Assembly (NCBI GenBank): GCA_039980135.1
Contig: JBDXCV010000003.1
Coordinates: forward strand, 310,001 to 374,000
Source: Alphaproteobacteria bacterium
GTDB taxonomy: Bacteria > Pseudomonadota > Alphaproteobacteria > UBA6615
DNA length: 64,000 bases
Reading direction: 5' to 3'
The stretch's first letter is position 1. Every line of letters begins with the position of its first letter. The notes below the pieces were generated by a model. That model was not told where the DNA came from. It searched no databases and worked only from the letters and a program-made list of their open reading frames with translations. The position numbers and the translations under genes are program-made. This document shows, in pieces, positions 28,165-36,810 of this stretch.

Positions 28165-29025
28165 ATGACCGAACGCCTGAAGTCACCGCCGCCGCGTCGC
28201 GACACCAAGACACCCAAACTCAAGACGCCGCCCGGTGCGACGGACACACATTTCCATCTCTACGGCCCAGGCAAGCGCTTCCCCTATCACCCGGACGCGC
28301 CGCTGCTGGTGGAGGATTCGACCCTCGACGACATGCTCAAACTGCACGAAACGCTCGGCATCGAACGCGGTGTGATCGTCCATTCGGTCGTCCAGGGCAA
28401 CACCTATGAGTACCTGCTCCACGCCCTGTCACGCGAACCCGAGCGGCTGCGAGGCATCGCCCTGCCCGCCCCCGACATCACCGACCGGGAGCTCGAAATC
28501 CTCACCAACGCCGGCGTCGTCGGCGCGCGGTTTGCGTTTCGCGCCAACCCCGAGATCAATACCGACATCATCGCGCGCACCCACGAATTCGGCTGGCACC
28601 CGCAATTCTGGTTCCGCGGCCCCGACGAGGCGGCGGCCTGGCGCGACACCATGCTGGCCACGCCGGGCAATTTCGTGATCGACCATATGGGCTGGCAGCC
28701 CGCCGAACTCGGCATCGATGCGCCTGGCTTTCGGACCGTTCTCGACTGCATCGACACGGGGCGCTGTTGGGTCAAGCTCTCGGGCCCGATGCGGTTTACC
28801 CAGGAACCCCGACCCCCATACTCCGATACCGTGCCATTCGCCAGGGCGCTCATCGAACGCAACCCAGACCGGGTGATGTGGGGCTCGGACTGGCCCCACC
28901 CGGACCATTTCGAGGAAATGCCCAACGATGGTGACCTCCTCGACCTGCTCCTCGACTGGGAGCCCGATGAGGCACAACGGCAGAAGATCCTGGTCGACAA
29001 TCCGGCCGAACTGTTCGGGTTCTAG
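28165..29025 (+). CDS. Amidohydrolase family 2 (2-pyrone-4,6-dicarboxylate hydrolase-like)
   Basis: 286-aa TIM-barrel metal hydrolase. The metal motif DTHFHLYG is at about 27-34; later landmarks are RGIALPAPDIT, IDHMGWQP, WVKLSGPMRF and the C-terminal VMWGSDWPHPDH with the catalytic Asp. The overall pattern resembles LigI (PDC lactonase) and related COG3618 enzymes of aromatic or lactone catabolism. The ribosome site AGGGGGAG is strong. Divergent from the VOC dioxygenase-like gene, which fits ring cleavage followed by hydrolysis, but the substrate is not deducible. Confidence 0.86.
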   Translation: MTERLKSPPPRRDTKTPKLKTPPGATDTHFHLYGPGKRFPYHPDAPLLVEDSTLDDMLKLHETLGIERGVIVHSVVQGNTYEYLLHALSREPERLRGIALPAPDITDRELEILTNAGVVGARFAFRANPEINTDIIARTHEFGWHPQFWFRGPDEAAAWRDTMLATPGNFVIDHMGWQPAELGIDAPGFRTVLDCIDTGRCWVKLSGPMRFTQEPRPPYSDTVPFARALIERNPDRVMWGSDWPHPDHFEEMPNDGDLLDLLLDWEPDEAQRQKILVDNPAELFGF

Positions 29026-29035
29026 GGCGTATCGG

Positions 29036-29230
29036 ATGTTGAGACACATACTTTTCACGATATCCGCGATAGCCATCCTCGGGGTTTCCCCGCCCGCAAT
29101 TGGCAATGGCACACCGCCGCCCGGAGTCTGGAAGGAAACCGTCGAACATGGCGGCGGTTGCCGCAAAAGTTCGCCGCCCGGGCAGTGCTGTCACATGGAA
29201 ACGCGGACCGGAACTGTGCATTGTCATTGA
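29036..29230 (+). CDS. Small secreted Cys/His-rich protein, family not recognised
   Basis: 64-aa ORF starting 10 bp after the amidohydrolase stop. A signal peptide is evident (MLRHILFTISAIAILGVSPPAIG). The mature part is short and rich in Cys and His: VEHGGGCRKSSPPGQCC followed by HMETRTGTVHCH, giving four Cys and four His. This suggests metal binding or disulfides in the periplasm. No strong ribosome site is visible (GGGCG only), so expression would depend on coupling. Downstream DNA is unusually AT-rich and contains a terminator. It may be a real orphan or a chance ORF. Confidence 0.45.
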   Translation: MLRHILFTISAIAILGVSPPAIGNGTPPPGVWKETVEHGGGCRKSSPPGQCCHMETRTGTVHCH

Positions 29231-29320
29231 AATTATGAAAATTGACAGCACTACAAAAGTAACCCCAAAAATATCTGTAAAAACAACGCTATAATTAACC
29301 GTATACCCGGTATGGCTCTA

Positions 29321-29350
29321 CCGGCATACGGCTGTTCAAGCCGGTTTTTG
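29321..29350 (+). terminator. Rho-independent terminator after the amidohydrolase unit
   Basis: CGGCT (29330-29334) pairs with AGCCG (29340-29344) around GTTCA, within a wider ACCGGC / GCCGGT arrangement (29321-29346), followed by a run of five T (29346-29350). It sits in an AT-rich stretch 70 bp before comM. Confidence 0.6.
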
Positions 29351-29421
29351 TTCATTTTTTGTTCTGACCTGCGGAAAGAGGCGTTATAGTCGGCGTCCAA
29401 ACCGGTGGGGATAATGAGATC

Positions 29422-30948
29422 ATGGTCGCGCATGTCAGTACGGTCGCCTTCCAGGGCGTCGATGTGGTCGATGTGGATGTCCAGGTGCAGATGGGTACCG
29501 GCCTGCCTGCCTTCACCATCGTCGGCCTGCCGGACAAGGCGGTGGGCGAATCCCGCGAGCGGGTCCGGGCCGCCCTGCAGGCGCTGGGCCTATCCCTGCC
29601 CCCCAAGCGGATCACGGTCAATCTTGCACCCGCCGACCTGGCCAAGGAGGGCAGCCATTTCGATCTGCCCATCGCGCTGGGGCTCATGGCGGCCATGGAC
29701 GTCGTCTCGGGCGATCTTCTGGCGCCGTACACCGCTTTGGGCGAACTTGCCCTCGACGGCGCCCTGGCGGCCGTCGCCGGGGTCCTCCCGGCCGCGATCG
29801 ATGCCTCGGCCCGTGACCGCGGCCTGATCTGCCCTGCCGCCCAGGGTGGCGAGGCGGCCTGGGCCGGAGAGATCGATATTCTGGCCGCTCCCGACATGCT
29901 GGCGCTGGTCAATCACTTCAAGGGTACGCAATTGCTGTCCCGGCCGGTCACGCGGCGACTCGATCAGGCGCGGTCATACCCGGACCTACGCGATATCAAG
30001 GCCCAGGAATCCGCCAAAAGAGCCCTCGAAATCACGGCCGCCGGGGGCCATAACCTGCTGCTCTCGGGCCCGCCCGGGGCCGGCAAATCGATGCTCGCCC
30101 AGCGCCTGCCCGGCATCCTTCCGCCGCTTTCGCCCCCCGAAACGCTCGAGGTCTCCATGATCCATTCGATCTCGGGCGCGTTGCCGGAGGGCGGGTTGAT
30201 GACCGAAAGGCCGTTCCGTGACCCCCACCACTCCGCCTCCCTCGCCGCTCTCGTGGGCGGCGGTGCGCGCGCCAAGCCCGGCGAGGTGTCCCTCGCCCAT
30301 CGCGGAGTGCTGTTTCTCGATGAACTGCCCGAATTCAGTCGCCAGGCGCTGGAATCCCTGCGCCAGCCCCTGGAAAGCGGCCGTGCGGTGGTCGCGCGGG
30401 CCAATCATCACGTCGCCTATCCGGCCCGTTTTCAGCTGATCGCGGCCATGAACCCCTGCCGTTGCGGCCATCTGGACGATCCGGGCCTGGCCTGCTCGCG
30501 GGCGCCGCGCTGCGCAACGGACTATCAGGCGCGGCTTTCCGGGCCGCTGCTTGACCGGATCGATCTGTTCGTGGATGTACCGGCGGTTTCCGCGGCGGAT
30601 CTGGCCCTACCGCCGCCCGCAGAGGGTAGCGCGGAGGTCGCCGCGCGGGTCGACCGGGCCCGCGCCGTCCAGACCGCGCGGTATGGGGATACGGGCGTTC
30701 TCACCAATGCGGAAGCTGACGGAAAATTACTCGAAGCCGTGGCCACACCCGACGCGGCGGGGGCGGAATTGCTGGCGCAGGCGGCCGACAAACTGAAACT
30801 TTCCGCCCGGGGGTATCATCGTGTGCTGCGGGTGGCGCGAACATTAGCGGATCTTGATGTAGACAATAAAACACCCCAGGAACCGACGATCGGGTGGTAC
30901 TACATCGCCGAGGCCCTGAGCTACCGCCGGGTAGTGCCCGGGAATTGA
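29422..30948 (+). CDS. comM: YifB/ComM family Mg-chelatase-like AAA+ ATPase
   Basis: 508-aa protein with an N-terminal Lon-protease-like fold (FTIVGLPDKAVGESRERVRAAL), a central AAA+ domain (Walker A GPPGAGKSM near residue 215, Walker B LFLDELPEF near 300, NPCRCG zinc-like loop) and a C-terminal Mg-chelatase domain (SARGYHRVLRVARTLADL). ComM is a hexameric branch-migration helicase that aids recombination during natural transformation. It stands alone between accessory enzymes; no competence genes are nearby. Confidence 0.95.
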   Translation: MVAHVSTVAFQGVDVVDVDVQVQMGTGLPAFTIVGLPDKAVGESRERVRAALQALGLSLPPKRITVNLAPADLAKEGSHFDLPIALGLMAAMDVVSGDLLAPYTALGELALDGALAAVAGVLPAAIDASARDRGLICPAAQGGEAAWAGEIDILAAPDMLALVNHFKGTQLLSRPVTRRLDQARSYPDLRDIKAQESAKRALEITAAGGHNLLLSGPPGAGKSMLAQRLPGILPPLSPPETLEVSMIHSISGALPEGGLMTERPFRDPHHSASLAALVGGGARAKPGEVSLAHRGVLFLDELPEFSRQALESLRQPLESGRAVVARANHHVAYPARFQLIAAMNPCRCGHLDDPGLACSRAPRCATDYQARLSGPLLDRIDLFVDVPAVSAADLALPPPAEGSAEVAARVDRARAVQTARYGDTGVLTNAEADGKLLEAVATPDAAGAELLAQAADKLKLSARGYHRVLRVARTLADLDVDNKTPQEPTIGWYYIAEALSYRRVVPGN

Positions 30949-31150
30949 CCGGCAAGGCGCCGAAACGCGTCGTTTTCCGGTCTCGAAACCGCATTTCCAG
31001 CGACATCCGGGTCGGATCGCCGGCACAATTCCGTTTGTGATGCATGGACGTGCGGGCGCGCGACGGATACGATTGCGGGCTTCGTCGCGCGGCGGCCTCG
31101 TCGCTCGACCCACGAGATCATCGACATCATTCCCATTCCAGGAGGATAAC

Positions 31151-31687
31151 TTGGCTGAATTGGTCCCAACACGCGCCGAGATCGAGGAAAAATACGTCGC
31201 CCGCTACGAAAATGTTGTCCCGAGCGCGGCGTTCTTCCTCGACACGGCACTTCCAGAATACGAACGACAGGTCAAGAACGTCATCGGCGCGGCGGCGGGC
31301 GAGGATCCATCCACCAGCCCGGCGATTGCGGCGCCGGCGGGGGTCAACTTCAACTATATCGTCACCGATCCCGGCAAGGGTTCGGCCCTCCATGACCACC
31401 CGGTCTGGGAAATCTTCGTGCCGGTCGACGGGCGCTGGTCGATCTTCTGGGGCACCGAAGACCGGCAGGAGGTCGAGCTCGGCCCGCTCGACGTGATCGC
31501 CGTACCGCCGGGTGTCATGCGGGGATTCAGCAATATCGGCGACAAGACCTCGATCCTGATCGCCATGCTCGGGGCCGACGATGTCGGCCAGGTGACCTGG
31601 GCGCAATCCCTGCTCGACGCCACGAAAGGCAAGGGCATCCAGCTCGACGAGAACGGCCAGCTGGTGACCGATGGCGCCGGGGACTAG
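31151..31687 (+). CDS. Cupin-domain protein
   Basis: 178-aa single-cupin protein from TTG 31151. The start is chosen because a perfect AGGAGG (31140-31145) lies 5 bp upstream; the frame is open earlier but without similarity. Cupin motif 1 is GSALHDHPVWEIFVPVDGRWSIFWG with metal-type His and Glu. Motif 2 is LDVIAVPPGVMRGFSNIG, where the usual second His is replaced by Arg/Gly, so metal binding may be altered. The end overlaps the alpha/beta-hydrolase gene by 17 bp. Function unknown. Confidence 0.82.
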   Translation: MAELVPTRAEIEEKYVARYENVVPSAAFFLDTALPEYERQVKNVIGAAAGEDPSTSPAIAAPAGVNFNYIVTDPGKGSALHDHPVWEIFVPVDGRWSIFWGTEDRQEVELGPLDVIAVPPGVMRGFSNIGDKTSILIAMLGADDVGQVTWAQSLLDATKGKGIQLDENGQLVTDGAGD

Positions 31688-32537
31688 TCGGGCCGGCGAG
31701 GGCGCTCGCCTGGAGCCCTACCCGCCTCAGGAACCGCTTGACGGACGGATGTATGAGTATCAGGCCGAATTGTTGGCGCGCGGCCTCGGGATCGTCGGCG
31801 AGGAACACGCCTATGGCCCTTCGCGGTTGCAACGGATCGAGGTCTTCGCGCCGCGCCGGCCGAACGGGACCATCCTCGTCGCGTTCCCCGGCGGCGGATG
31901 GACGAATGCCTACAAGGAGTTCATGTCCCACATGGCGCCGGCCATGGTCGAGAGCGGCGCCATCCTGGTCACCGCGGGCTACCGCCTTGCGCCCGATGAT
32001 ATTTTCCCCGCCTGTGCCGACGACTGCGGTGCCGCGGTCGTCAAGGCGCGCGATGCCGCCGCGAAGCTCGGGGGTGACCCGGACCGGATATTCCTGACCG
32101 GGCACTCGGCGGGCGGGCATCTGGCGGCCCTGCTCGCGGTCACGTCTTCCGGCACAGAGCCCACCGAAACCGGGGCGTTTGGTCTATCACCGGGCGATAT
32201 CCGCGGATGCATGCCGATCTCCGGGAGTTATGACCTGACCCCTGCCGGCGGCTATTCGAACCGGCCGAGATTCCTCGGCCGCCCGGGCAATGAACGGCTC
32301 GCGAGCCCGATCCACAGGATCGGGGCGTCCGCGCTCCCCTTCCTCCTCGCAATCGGTGAGAACGACTTTCCGCACCTCGTCGCGCAGGCCGATGCGTTTG
32401 CGGCGGCACTCGACGCACGTGGCGTCGACCTGGAACGGATCACGCTGGCCGGCGAGGATCACTTCACCGCCGGCTGGGCGGGCATGCCCGGCAGTGTCTG
32501 GACCCGAGCCGCGATCGACTGGATGGCGCGGAAATAG
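31671..32537 (+). CDS. Alpha/beta-hydrolase (kynurenine-formamidase/HSL-like)
   Basis: 288-aa serine hydrolase. The oxyanion-hole signature FPGGGW (about residue 69), nucleophile elbow TGHSAGGHLAA (about 142-152), a late Asp (GENDFPH) and the catalytic His (GEDHFTAGW) make a complete triad. The GGGW and GHSAGG combination matches the hormone-sensitive-lipase and arylformamidase groups. The start overlaps the cupin gene, so the pair is an operon. Substrate unknown. Confidence 0.86.
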   Translation: MAPGTSRAGEGARLEPYPPQEPLDGRMYEYQAELLARGLGIVGEEHAYGPSRLQRIEVFAPRRPNGTILVAFPGGGWTNAYKEFMSHMAPAMVESGAILVTAGYRLAPDDIFPACADDCGAAVVKARDAAAKLGGDPDRIFLTGHSAGGHLAALLAVTSSGTEPTETGAFGLSPGDIRGCMPISGSYDLTPAGGYSNRPRFLGRPGNERLASPIHRIGASALPFLLAIGENDFPHLVAQADAFAAALDARGVDLERITLAGEDHFTAGWAGMPGSVWTRAAIDWMARK

Positions 32538-32648
32538 GCCCTGATCCCGTTGCCGCGCGCTATTGGGCGAATACCGCTGCGCGACCACGTGAAAACGCGT
32601 CGGCGCCAACCGCGGGAAACACACGCGAATACGACCCCACAGGTAGCG

Positions 32649-32704
32649 GTACTACTTTTCCATAACCCGTGGTGACAAACGGGTAGTGCCATACAAGTAG
32701 TGCC
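32649..32704. repeat. Paired inverted repeat, copy 1
   Basis: GGTACTACTT (32649-32658) is the inverse, with one mismatch, of AAGTAGTGCC (32695-32704). An inner GGGTAGTGCC (32681-32690) repeats the right arm in direct orientation. Copy 2 has the same arrangement at 32888-32944. No coding sequence is convincing across 32538-32969, and the composition is more AT-rich than the flanks. Confidence 0.6.
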
Positions 32705-32887
32705 AACGCAGACGGCGCGCAACGGTCCGAGAATACCACGAAGTACGCGTCCGATATGCCCTGATAAAGGGGTCCTGAAACAGCAATTTCGTCGGCGCCC
32801 AGAATACACCCTCGAGCGGGGCCATTTCGGCGCCGCAGACCGCGTCCGTTTGGGGCTGGACAACCCGAATTATGGAGATAACATGTC

Positions 32888-32944
32888 GGCACTACTTTCG
32901 CGCAAAGCCCTGGAAACAATAGGGTAGTGCCACAAAAGTAGTGC
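32888..32944. repeat. Paired inverted repeat, copy 2
   Basis: GGCACTACTTT (32888-32898) faces AAAGTAGTGC (32935-32944), with an inner GGGTAGTGCC (32922-32931). The three-part arrangement and spacing match copy 1, 239 bp upstream. It lies 25 bp from the end of the RimK operon. The 183 bp between copies has no recognised gene. Confidence 0.6.
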
Positions 32945-32969
32945 TTTGAAATTACCGCGCGGAGCCGCC

Positions 32970-34022
32970 CTAGAAGATCTCGTCTTCGTCGAAGATCGGG
33001 TCAGAAATCACATTCTCTTCGAGCGCGTCGATGGCCTGGCCGAGTTTCTTCGGCGCCGCCACGCTGGCCACATGAAACAGCGCATCTCCCTGGTTCACCA
33101 CCGGCAGGTTCGTGCGGCCGATGATCAGGCCGGAAAGCGCCGACCGCACCTCCGTCTCGACGTCGCCGAAGGGGTCGGATATCAGGCCGAGAACATCGTT
33201 CTTCAACACAGAATCGCCGGTCTTGCGCAGCGACCGGAGGATGCCTCCCTCAGGCGCGCGCTGCCACTGGCTGCCGCTCGCCATGGGCGAATCGATAACC
33301 GTTTTCTTGATGGTCCGTGACGACGTCATGCCCGCATATTGCAGACACTGCAGAACGCCCTTCACCCCGACGCGTATGGCGATTTCGTCGAACCGCAAAG
33401 CCTCGCCTGCCTCATAGACCAGGATCGGCACGCCCTTGTCGCTCCCGGCCTTGCGCAGGGAACCGTCACGCTGGGGCGATTCGATGATGATCGGAGCGCC
33501 GAACACGCCGGCGAGCTCACGCGAGCGCACATCATTGGTGTTGATGCGTATCTGGGGCAGATTCACGCGATTCACCGCTGCCGAATGCAGATCGATGCCG
33601 AATTCGCAGCGCAACACGACATCGTCCAGGAACCGGTGGGCGAGCTGGCTGGCCAGCGAACCCTTCTGACTGCCCGGGAACGATCGGTTGAGGTCGCGCC
33701 GGTCGGGCAAATAACGACTATGGGAGATGAATCCGTAGGCGTTCACGATCGGCACCAGCAGCAACGTTCCCGCCAACCGCCGCAGCGCCGGGGTGCGGGC
33801 GATCCGGCGGATGATCTCCACACCGATAATCTCGTCGCCATGGACCGCGGCGCTGACAAACGCCGTCGGACCATCCCGGCGACCATGGATGACCTGCACC
33901 GGCAGGGCCATCGGCGAGTGGTTGGAGAGTACACTCATCGGCAGATCGACCGTCATCCGCTCACCGGCGCGAACCGATTTCCCGCCGATTTCGAACGGTT
34001 TTCTTTTTTTGACCTTTGCCAT
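32970..34022 (-). CDS. Succinylglutamate desuccinylase/aspartoacylase-like metallocarboxypeptidase
   Basis: 350-aa zinc deacylase of the AstE/AspA branch of the M14 carboxypeptidase fold. Zinc and catalytic positions are in AAVHGDEIIGVEII (H-x2-E) and EFGIDLHSAAVNRV (third ligand His), with RDLNRSFPG as the conserved substrate-binding loop. A C-terminal beta-rich module (GGILRSLRKTGDSVLKNDVLGLISDPFGD) is typical. It is the last gene of the four-gene RimK operon, overlapping rimK by one base (TGATG). Probably removes an acyl or amino-acid group opposite to the RimK ligation; this is inference. Confidence 0.88.
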   Translation of the reverse strand: MAKVKKRKPFEIGGKSVRAGERMTVDLPMSVLSNHSPMALPVQVIHGRRDGPTAFVSAAVHGDEIIGVEIIRRIARTPALRRLAGTLLLVPIVNAYGFISHSRYLPDRRDLNRSFPGSQKGSLASQLAHRFLDDVVLRCEFGIDLHSAAVNRVNLPQIRINTNDVRSRELAGVFGAPIIIESPQRDGSLRKAGSDKGVPILVYEAGEALRFDEIAIRVGVKGVLQCLQYAGMTSSRTIKKTVIDSPMASGSQWQRAPEGGILRSLRKTGDSVLKNDVLGLISDPFGDVETEVRSALSGLIIGRTNLPVVNQGDALFHVASVAAPKKLGQAIDALEENVISDPIFDEDEIF

Positions 34023-34942
34023 CAGGCCTTCCGCCGCTTCCGGGTGCTGCGGGTCTGAGTCCGGCCGGGCTTCGCGTTTTTCTCGATGAATTCGATGATC
34101 TTGCCGGCCACGTCGATCCCGGTGGCGTTCTCGACCCCCTCAAGGCCCGGTGACGAGTTCACTTCCATGACCACAGGGCCGTCATTTGAGCGCAGCATGT
34201 CCACGCCGCACACGTTGAGGCCCATCGCACGCGCGGACTTGACCGCCGTGGCGCGTTCCTTGGCCGTGATCTTGATCGATTCGGCGGATCCGCCGCGATG
34301 CAGATTGGAGCGGAAATCGCCTTCCTTGCCGCGCCGGATCATGGCCGCGACCACCTTGTCGCCGACCACAAGACAACGGATATCCTCGCCGTTGGCTTCC
34401 TTGACGAACTGCTGCACCAGGATGTTGGTCTGAACGCCGCCGAAGGCCTGGATTATGGATTCCGCCGCACGGGGTGTTTCGCCCAGGATCACGCCGATCC
34501 CCTGGGTGCCCTCCAGAAGCTTGATCACCACCGGCGCGCCGCCGGCCAGCTTGAGGAGTTCTGCGGCATCGGACGTCCGATGGGCGAACACCGTCACCGG
34601 CAATCCAATGCCTTCGCGCGACAGGAGCTGCATCGAGCGCAGCTTGTCCCGGGAGCGCGATATCCCGACGGATTCGTTGACCGGATAAACGTCCATCATC
34701 TCGAACTGGCGCAAAACCGCCGTTCCGAAGAAGGTCACCGACGCGCCGATTCGCGGTATGACCGCGTCATACCCTTTGAGGGATTCGCCCTGATAGTGAA
34801 TTTCGGGGTCACTCGAGGCGATGTCGATATAGCAACGCAGGTGGTCGATGACATCGATGTCGTGACCGCGCTCTTCCGCGGCCTCGACCAGACGTTTATG
34901 GGAATAAAGATCGGCATTGCGGCACAGCAGAGCGAGTTTCAT
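34022..34942 (-). CDS. rimK: RimK-family ATP-grasp ligase
   Basis: 306-aa ATP-grasp carboxylate-amine ligase; RimK adds glutamate to the C-terminus of ribosomal protein S6 in enterobacteria. The N-terminus has [22 protein letters not shown], the RimK block [24 protein letters not shown]-binding [18 protein letters not shown], and the Mg2+-binding [13 protein letters not shown] basic C-terminal tail ([12 protein letters not shown]) follows. ATG 34942 is preceded by AAGGA and overlaps the preceding protease stop (ATGA). Substrate here could be S6 or a peptide; unproven. Confidence 0.93.
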   Translation of the reverse strand: MKLALLCRNADLYSHKRLVEAAEERGHDIDVIDHLRCYIDIASSDPEIHYQGESLKGYDAVIPRIGASVTFFGTAVLRQFEMMDVYPVNESVGISRSRDKLRSMQLLSREGIGLPVTVFAHRTSDAAELLKLAGGAPVVIKLLEGTQGIGVILGETPRAAESIIQAFGGVQTNILVQQFVKEANGEDIRCLVVGDKVVAAMIRRGKEGDFRSNLHRGGSAESIKITAKERATAVKSARAMGLNVCGVDMLRSNDGPVVMEVNSSPGLEGVENATGIDVAGKIIEFIEKNAKPGRTQTRSTRKRRKA

Positions 34943-35493
34943 CGTATTTTCCTTTTGCTGGGACGGCTGCTGGTGATGTCCGCATAGTTGCGGCCGTCGA
35001 GGTAGGAGTGACTCGTGTCGATCAGGCAACGGCCCCGGATGGCCTGGCGCCCCAACAACATCCGGAACCCCATGGGATCCCGGTCTGCGAGGGTCAATTC
35101 GATCGGCCAGACGCGGCCACCGAGGGACAAACCTGTTTCAATCACGTAACGCACTTGCTTGTGGCCGGTGGAACTCTTTATCACGCGCTCGTCGCGGATC
35201 TCGGCAACACACTCGACCGGGGCGACCTTTCCGCGCTGGCCCGGCCGGACCATGAACGCGACGTGGGGGGTGCCCTTCTCGAAGGTTACGCGCTCGCGAA
35301 AGGCATGAATGGCGGATGTGCGCGCGCCGCTGTCGATCTTGGCCTTGATGGGGTCGATCCCGAGGTCGGGGAGGCCGACCCACTCGCGCCATCCGACGAT
35401 GGGAATCTCGTCCGCCAGCCGCAGCCGCAGAACCGGCGACTTCCTTGGTTTGTCGACATGCTTGCTGCGCCGGCGCTTGGGTACATCGCTCAC
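34939..35493 (-). CDS. Retropepsin-like putative ATP-dependent zinc protease (RimB-type)
   Basis: 184-aa protein of the family annotated 'ATP-dependent zinc protease', now seen as a retropepsin-like aspartic protease. The active-site signature is [15 protein letters not shown] (catalytic Asp in DSG) after [35 protein letters not shown] is the second conserved block. Both termini are basic. In Pseudomonas a homologous gene (rimB) lies next to rimK and modulates S6 glutamylation. Overlaps both neighbours by ATGA. Confidence 0.88.
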   Translation of the reverse strand: MSDVPKRRRSKHVDKPRKSPVLRLRLADEIPIVGWREWVGLPDLGIDPIKAKIDSGARTSAIHAFRERVTFEKGTPHVAFMVRPGQRGKVAPVECVAEIRDERVIKSSTGHKQVRYVIETGLSLGGRVWPIELTLADRDPMGFRMLLGRQAIRGRCLIDTSHSYLDGRNYADITSSRPSKRKIR

Positions 35494-35834
35494 GCGGACC
35501 CCTGGGCGGGGTCGCGCGCGTCGAGGGTATGGCCGGGCCCGTCCGGCCGGTTTTCCAGCGCGGCCTCGTTCACGCGGCGATAGTTTGCGAATGTCTTGTG
35601 GCTCAGGACCACCAGATAACTATCCATGTCGATCGACACATAGCCGCGCTCGTAGAGCGCGCGGGCGACGGCCTCGATGTCCTCGGGCCAGAGGCGGCGC
35701 TTGCCGAGATACTTGCCCAACAGCTTCATGGACACCCGAAAACGACCCCTGGGCTTGCCGCCGAACGGGCAGTCGTAGAGGTCCACCAACTCATCAGCGA
35801 GTGTTTCGATCCGCGCGTGCTTTTTCTGGTGCAA
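35490..35834 (-). CDS. First gene of the RimK operon, family not recognised
   Basis: 114-aa basic protein whose end overlaps the protease gene by ATGA, making it the head of the rimK unit. Residues about 20-95 look globular and helical (LGKYLGKRRLWPEDIEAVARALYERGYVSIDMDSYLVVLSHKTFANYRRVN), reminiscent of a small winged-helix or adaptor, but I cannot name a family. The start is uncertain: TTG 35834 has no strong ribosome site, and in-frame TTG/GTG codons lie 13-14 codons later. An AT-rich dyad lies immediately upstream. A regulator or substrate adaptor for RimK is a guess from position. Confidence 0.68.
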   Translation of the reverse strand: MHQKKHARIETLADELVDLYDCPFGGKPRGRFRVSMKLLGKYLGKRRLWPEDIEAVARALYERGYVSIDMDSYLVVLSHKTFANYRRVNEAALENRPDGPGHTLDARDPAQGSA

Positions 35835-35840
35835 GGTTAG

Positions 35841-35885
35841 TTATTTTCCATATAGAAACTATTATTTATCTATAGTCGAAAATAA
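35841..35885. promoter_or_regulatory. AT-rich 45-bp dyad upstream of the RimK operon
   Basis: TTATTTTC (35841-35848) and GAAAATAA (35878-35885) are perfect inverse repeats, with an inner pair TATAG (35851-35855) / CTATA (35870-35874). The element stands out from the GC-rich surroundings, lies 7 bp before the first operon start and 23 bp after the VIT1-like gene. It fits an operator over a promoter; an AT-rich terminator for the upstream gene is less likely. Confidence 0.5.
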
Positions 35886-35907
35886 TCTTTCTTACAAGAA
35901 CGGCCTT

Positions 35908-36609
35908 CTAGATCGCCGCCCCCACGAGGCTGCCGATACCCGCCGTGAGTGCCATCGCGAAGGCGCCCCACAAAGTCACGCGGGCCGTCGCGCGCGCCAC
36001 CGGCGCACCGCCGACCTTCGACGACACCGCACCCAGAAGCGCCAGGCTCACCAGCGATGCCACGGCAACCACCGGAATGGCCTGACTCACCGGCGCCAGG
36101 GCGACGGCGATCAAAGGCAGCCCCGCGCCGATGGAGAACATCGCCGCGGAGGTCCACGCGGCCTGCATCGGTCGTGCAGCGCCGGTTTCGTGCATCCCCA
36201 GCTCGTCGCGGGCATGGGCGCCGAGCGCATCATGGGCCATGAGTTGGGTGGCCACTTCGCGCGCGAAGTCCTGTTCAAGGCCCCGCTCTACATAGATTTG
36301 CGCAAGCTCTTCGCGCTCGGTTTCCGGCGACGCCTCAATCGCCTGCCGCTCGGTCTCCAAATCCGCGCGCTCGGTGTCGGACTGGGAACTGACGGAGACA
36401 TATTCGCCGGCCGCCATGGCCGTCGCGCCGGCCACCAGCCCCGCAATCCCGGCGATCAGGATGGTCTCCCGGTCGGCCGAGGCGGCGGCCACGCCGACGA
36501 TCAGACTCGCCGTCGAGACGATCCCGTCATTGGCCCCGAGGACGGCGGCGCGCAGCCAGCCGATCCGGTGGACGAAGTGATGCTCGGGCTGATGGCTTGC
36601 TTGGCTCAT
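35908..36609 (-). CDS. VIT1/CCC1-family transporter
   Basis: 233-aa membrane protein of the vacuolar-iron-transporter (DUF125) family. The N-terminal GWLRAAVLGANDGIVSTASLIVGVAAA block is diagnostic. AAGEYVSVSSQSDTERADLETER leads into a cytoplasmic charged helical region rich in Glu and two Asp/Glu-His clusters (metal binding). Three hydrophobic helices close the C-terminus. Likely exports or sequesters Fe2+/Mn2+. ATG 36609 is chosen because AAGGAT sits 7 bp upstream. Confidence 0.9.
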   Translation of the reverse strand: MSQASHQPEHHFVHRIGWLRAAVLGANDGIVSTASLIVGVAAASADRETILIAGIAGLVAGATAMAAGEYVSVSSQSDTERADLETERQAIEASPETEREELAQIYVERGLEQDFAREVATQLMAHDALGAHARDELGMHETGAARPMQAAWTSAAMFSIGAGLPLIAVALAPVSQAIPVVAVASLVSLALLGAVSSKVGGAPVARATARVTLWGAFAMALTAGIGSLVGAAI

Positions 36610-36810
36610 TTGCATATCCTTTCGCGCCGGAATTGTACGCCCGCAATACCGACCAGACATACCCCGTCATGCCGCGCCAGAACAGCCTCCGGGCCATTTT
36701 CCGCTTCGGTCGTATCGGTGGCGGCGCATTCCGTGAGACATCCGACGGCCATTGTGGGCGCACGGGCGCGGGGTCGTTATGGTAGCCGGAACCAAAGCGA
36801 GGATGCCCCC

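Noticed and set aside
32700-32927. A 75-codon open frame between the GTAGTGCC repeats
   Set aside because: No ribosome site, low-complexity basic sequence, and it runs into the repeat arms; treated as non-coding.
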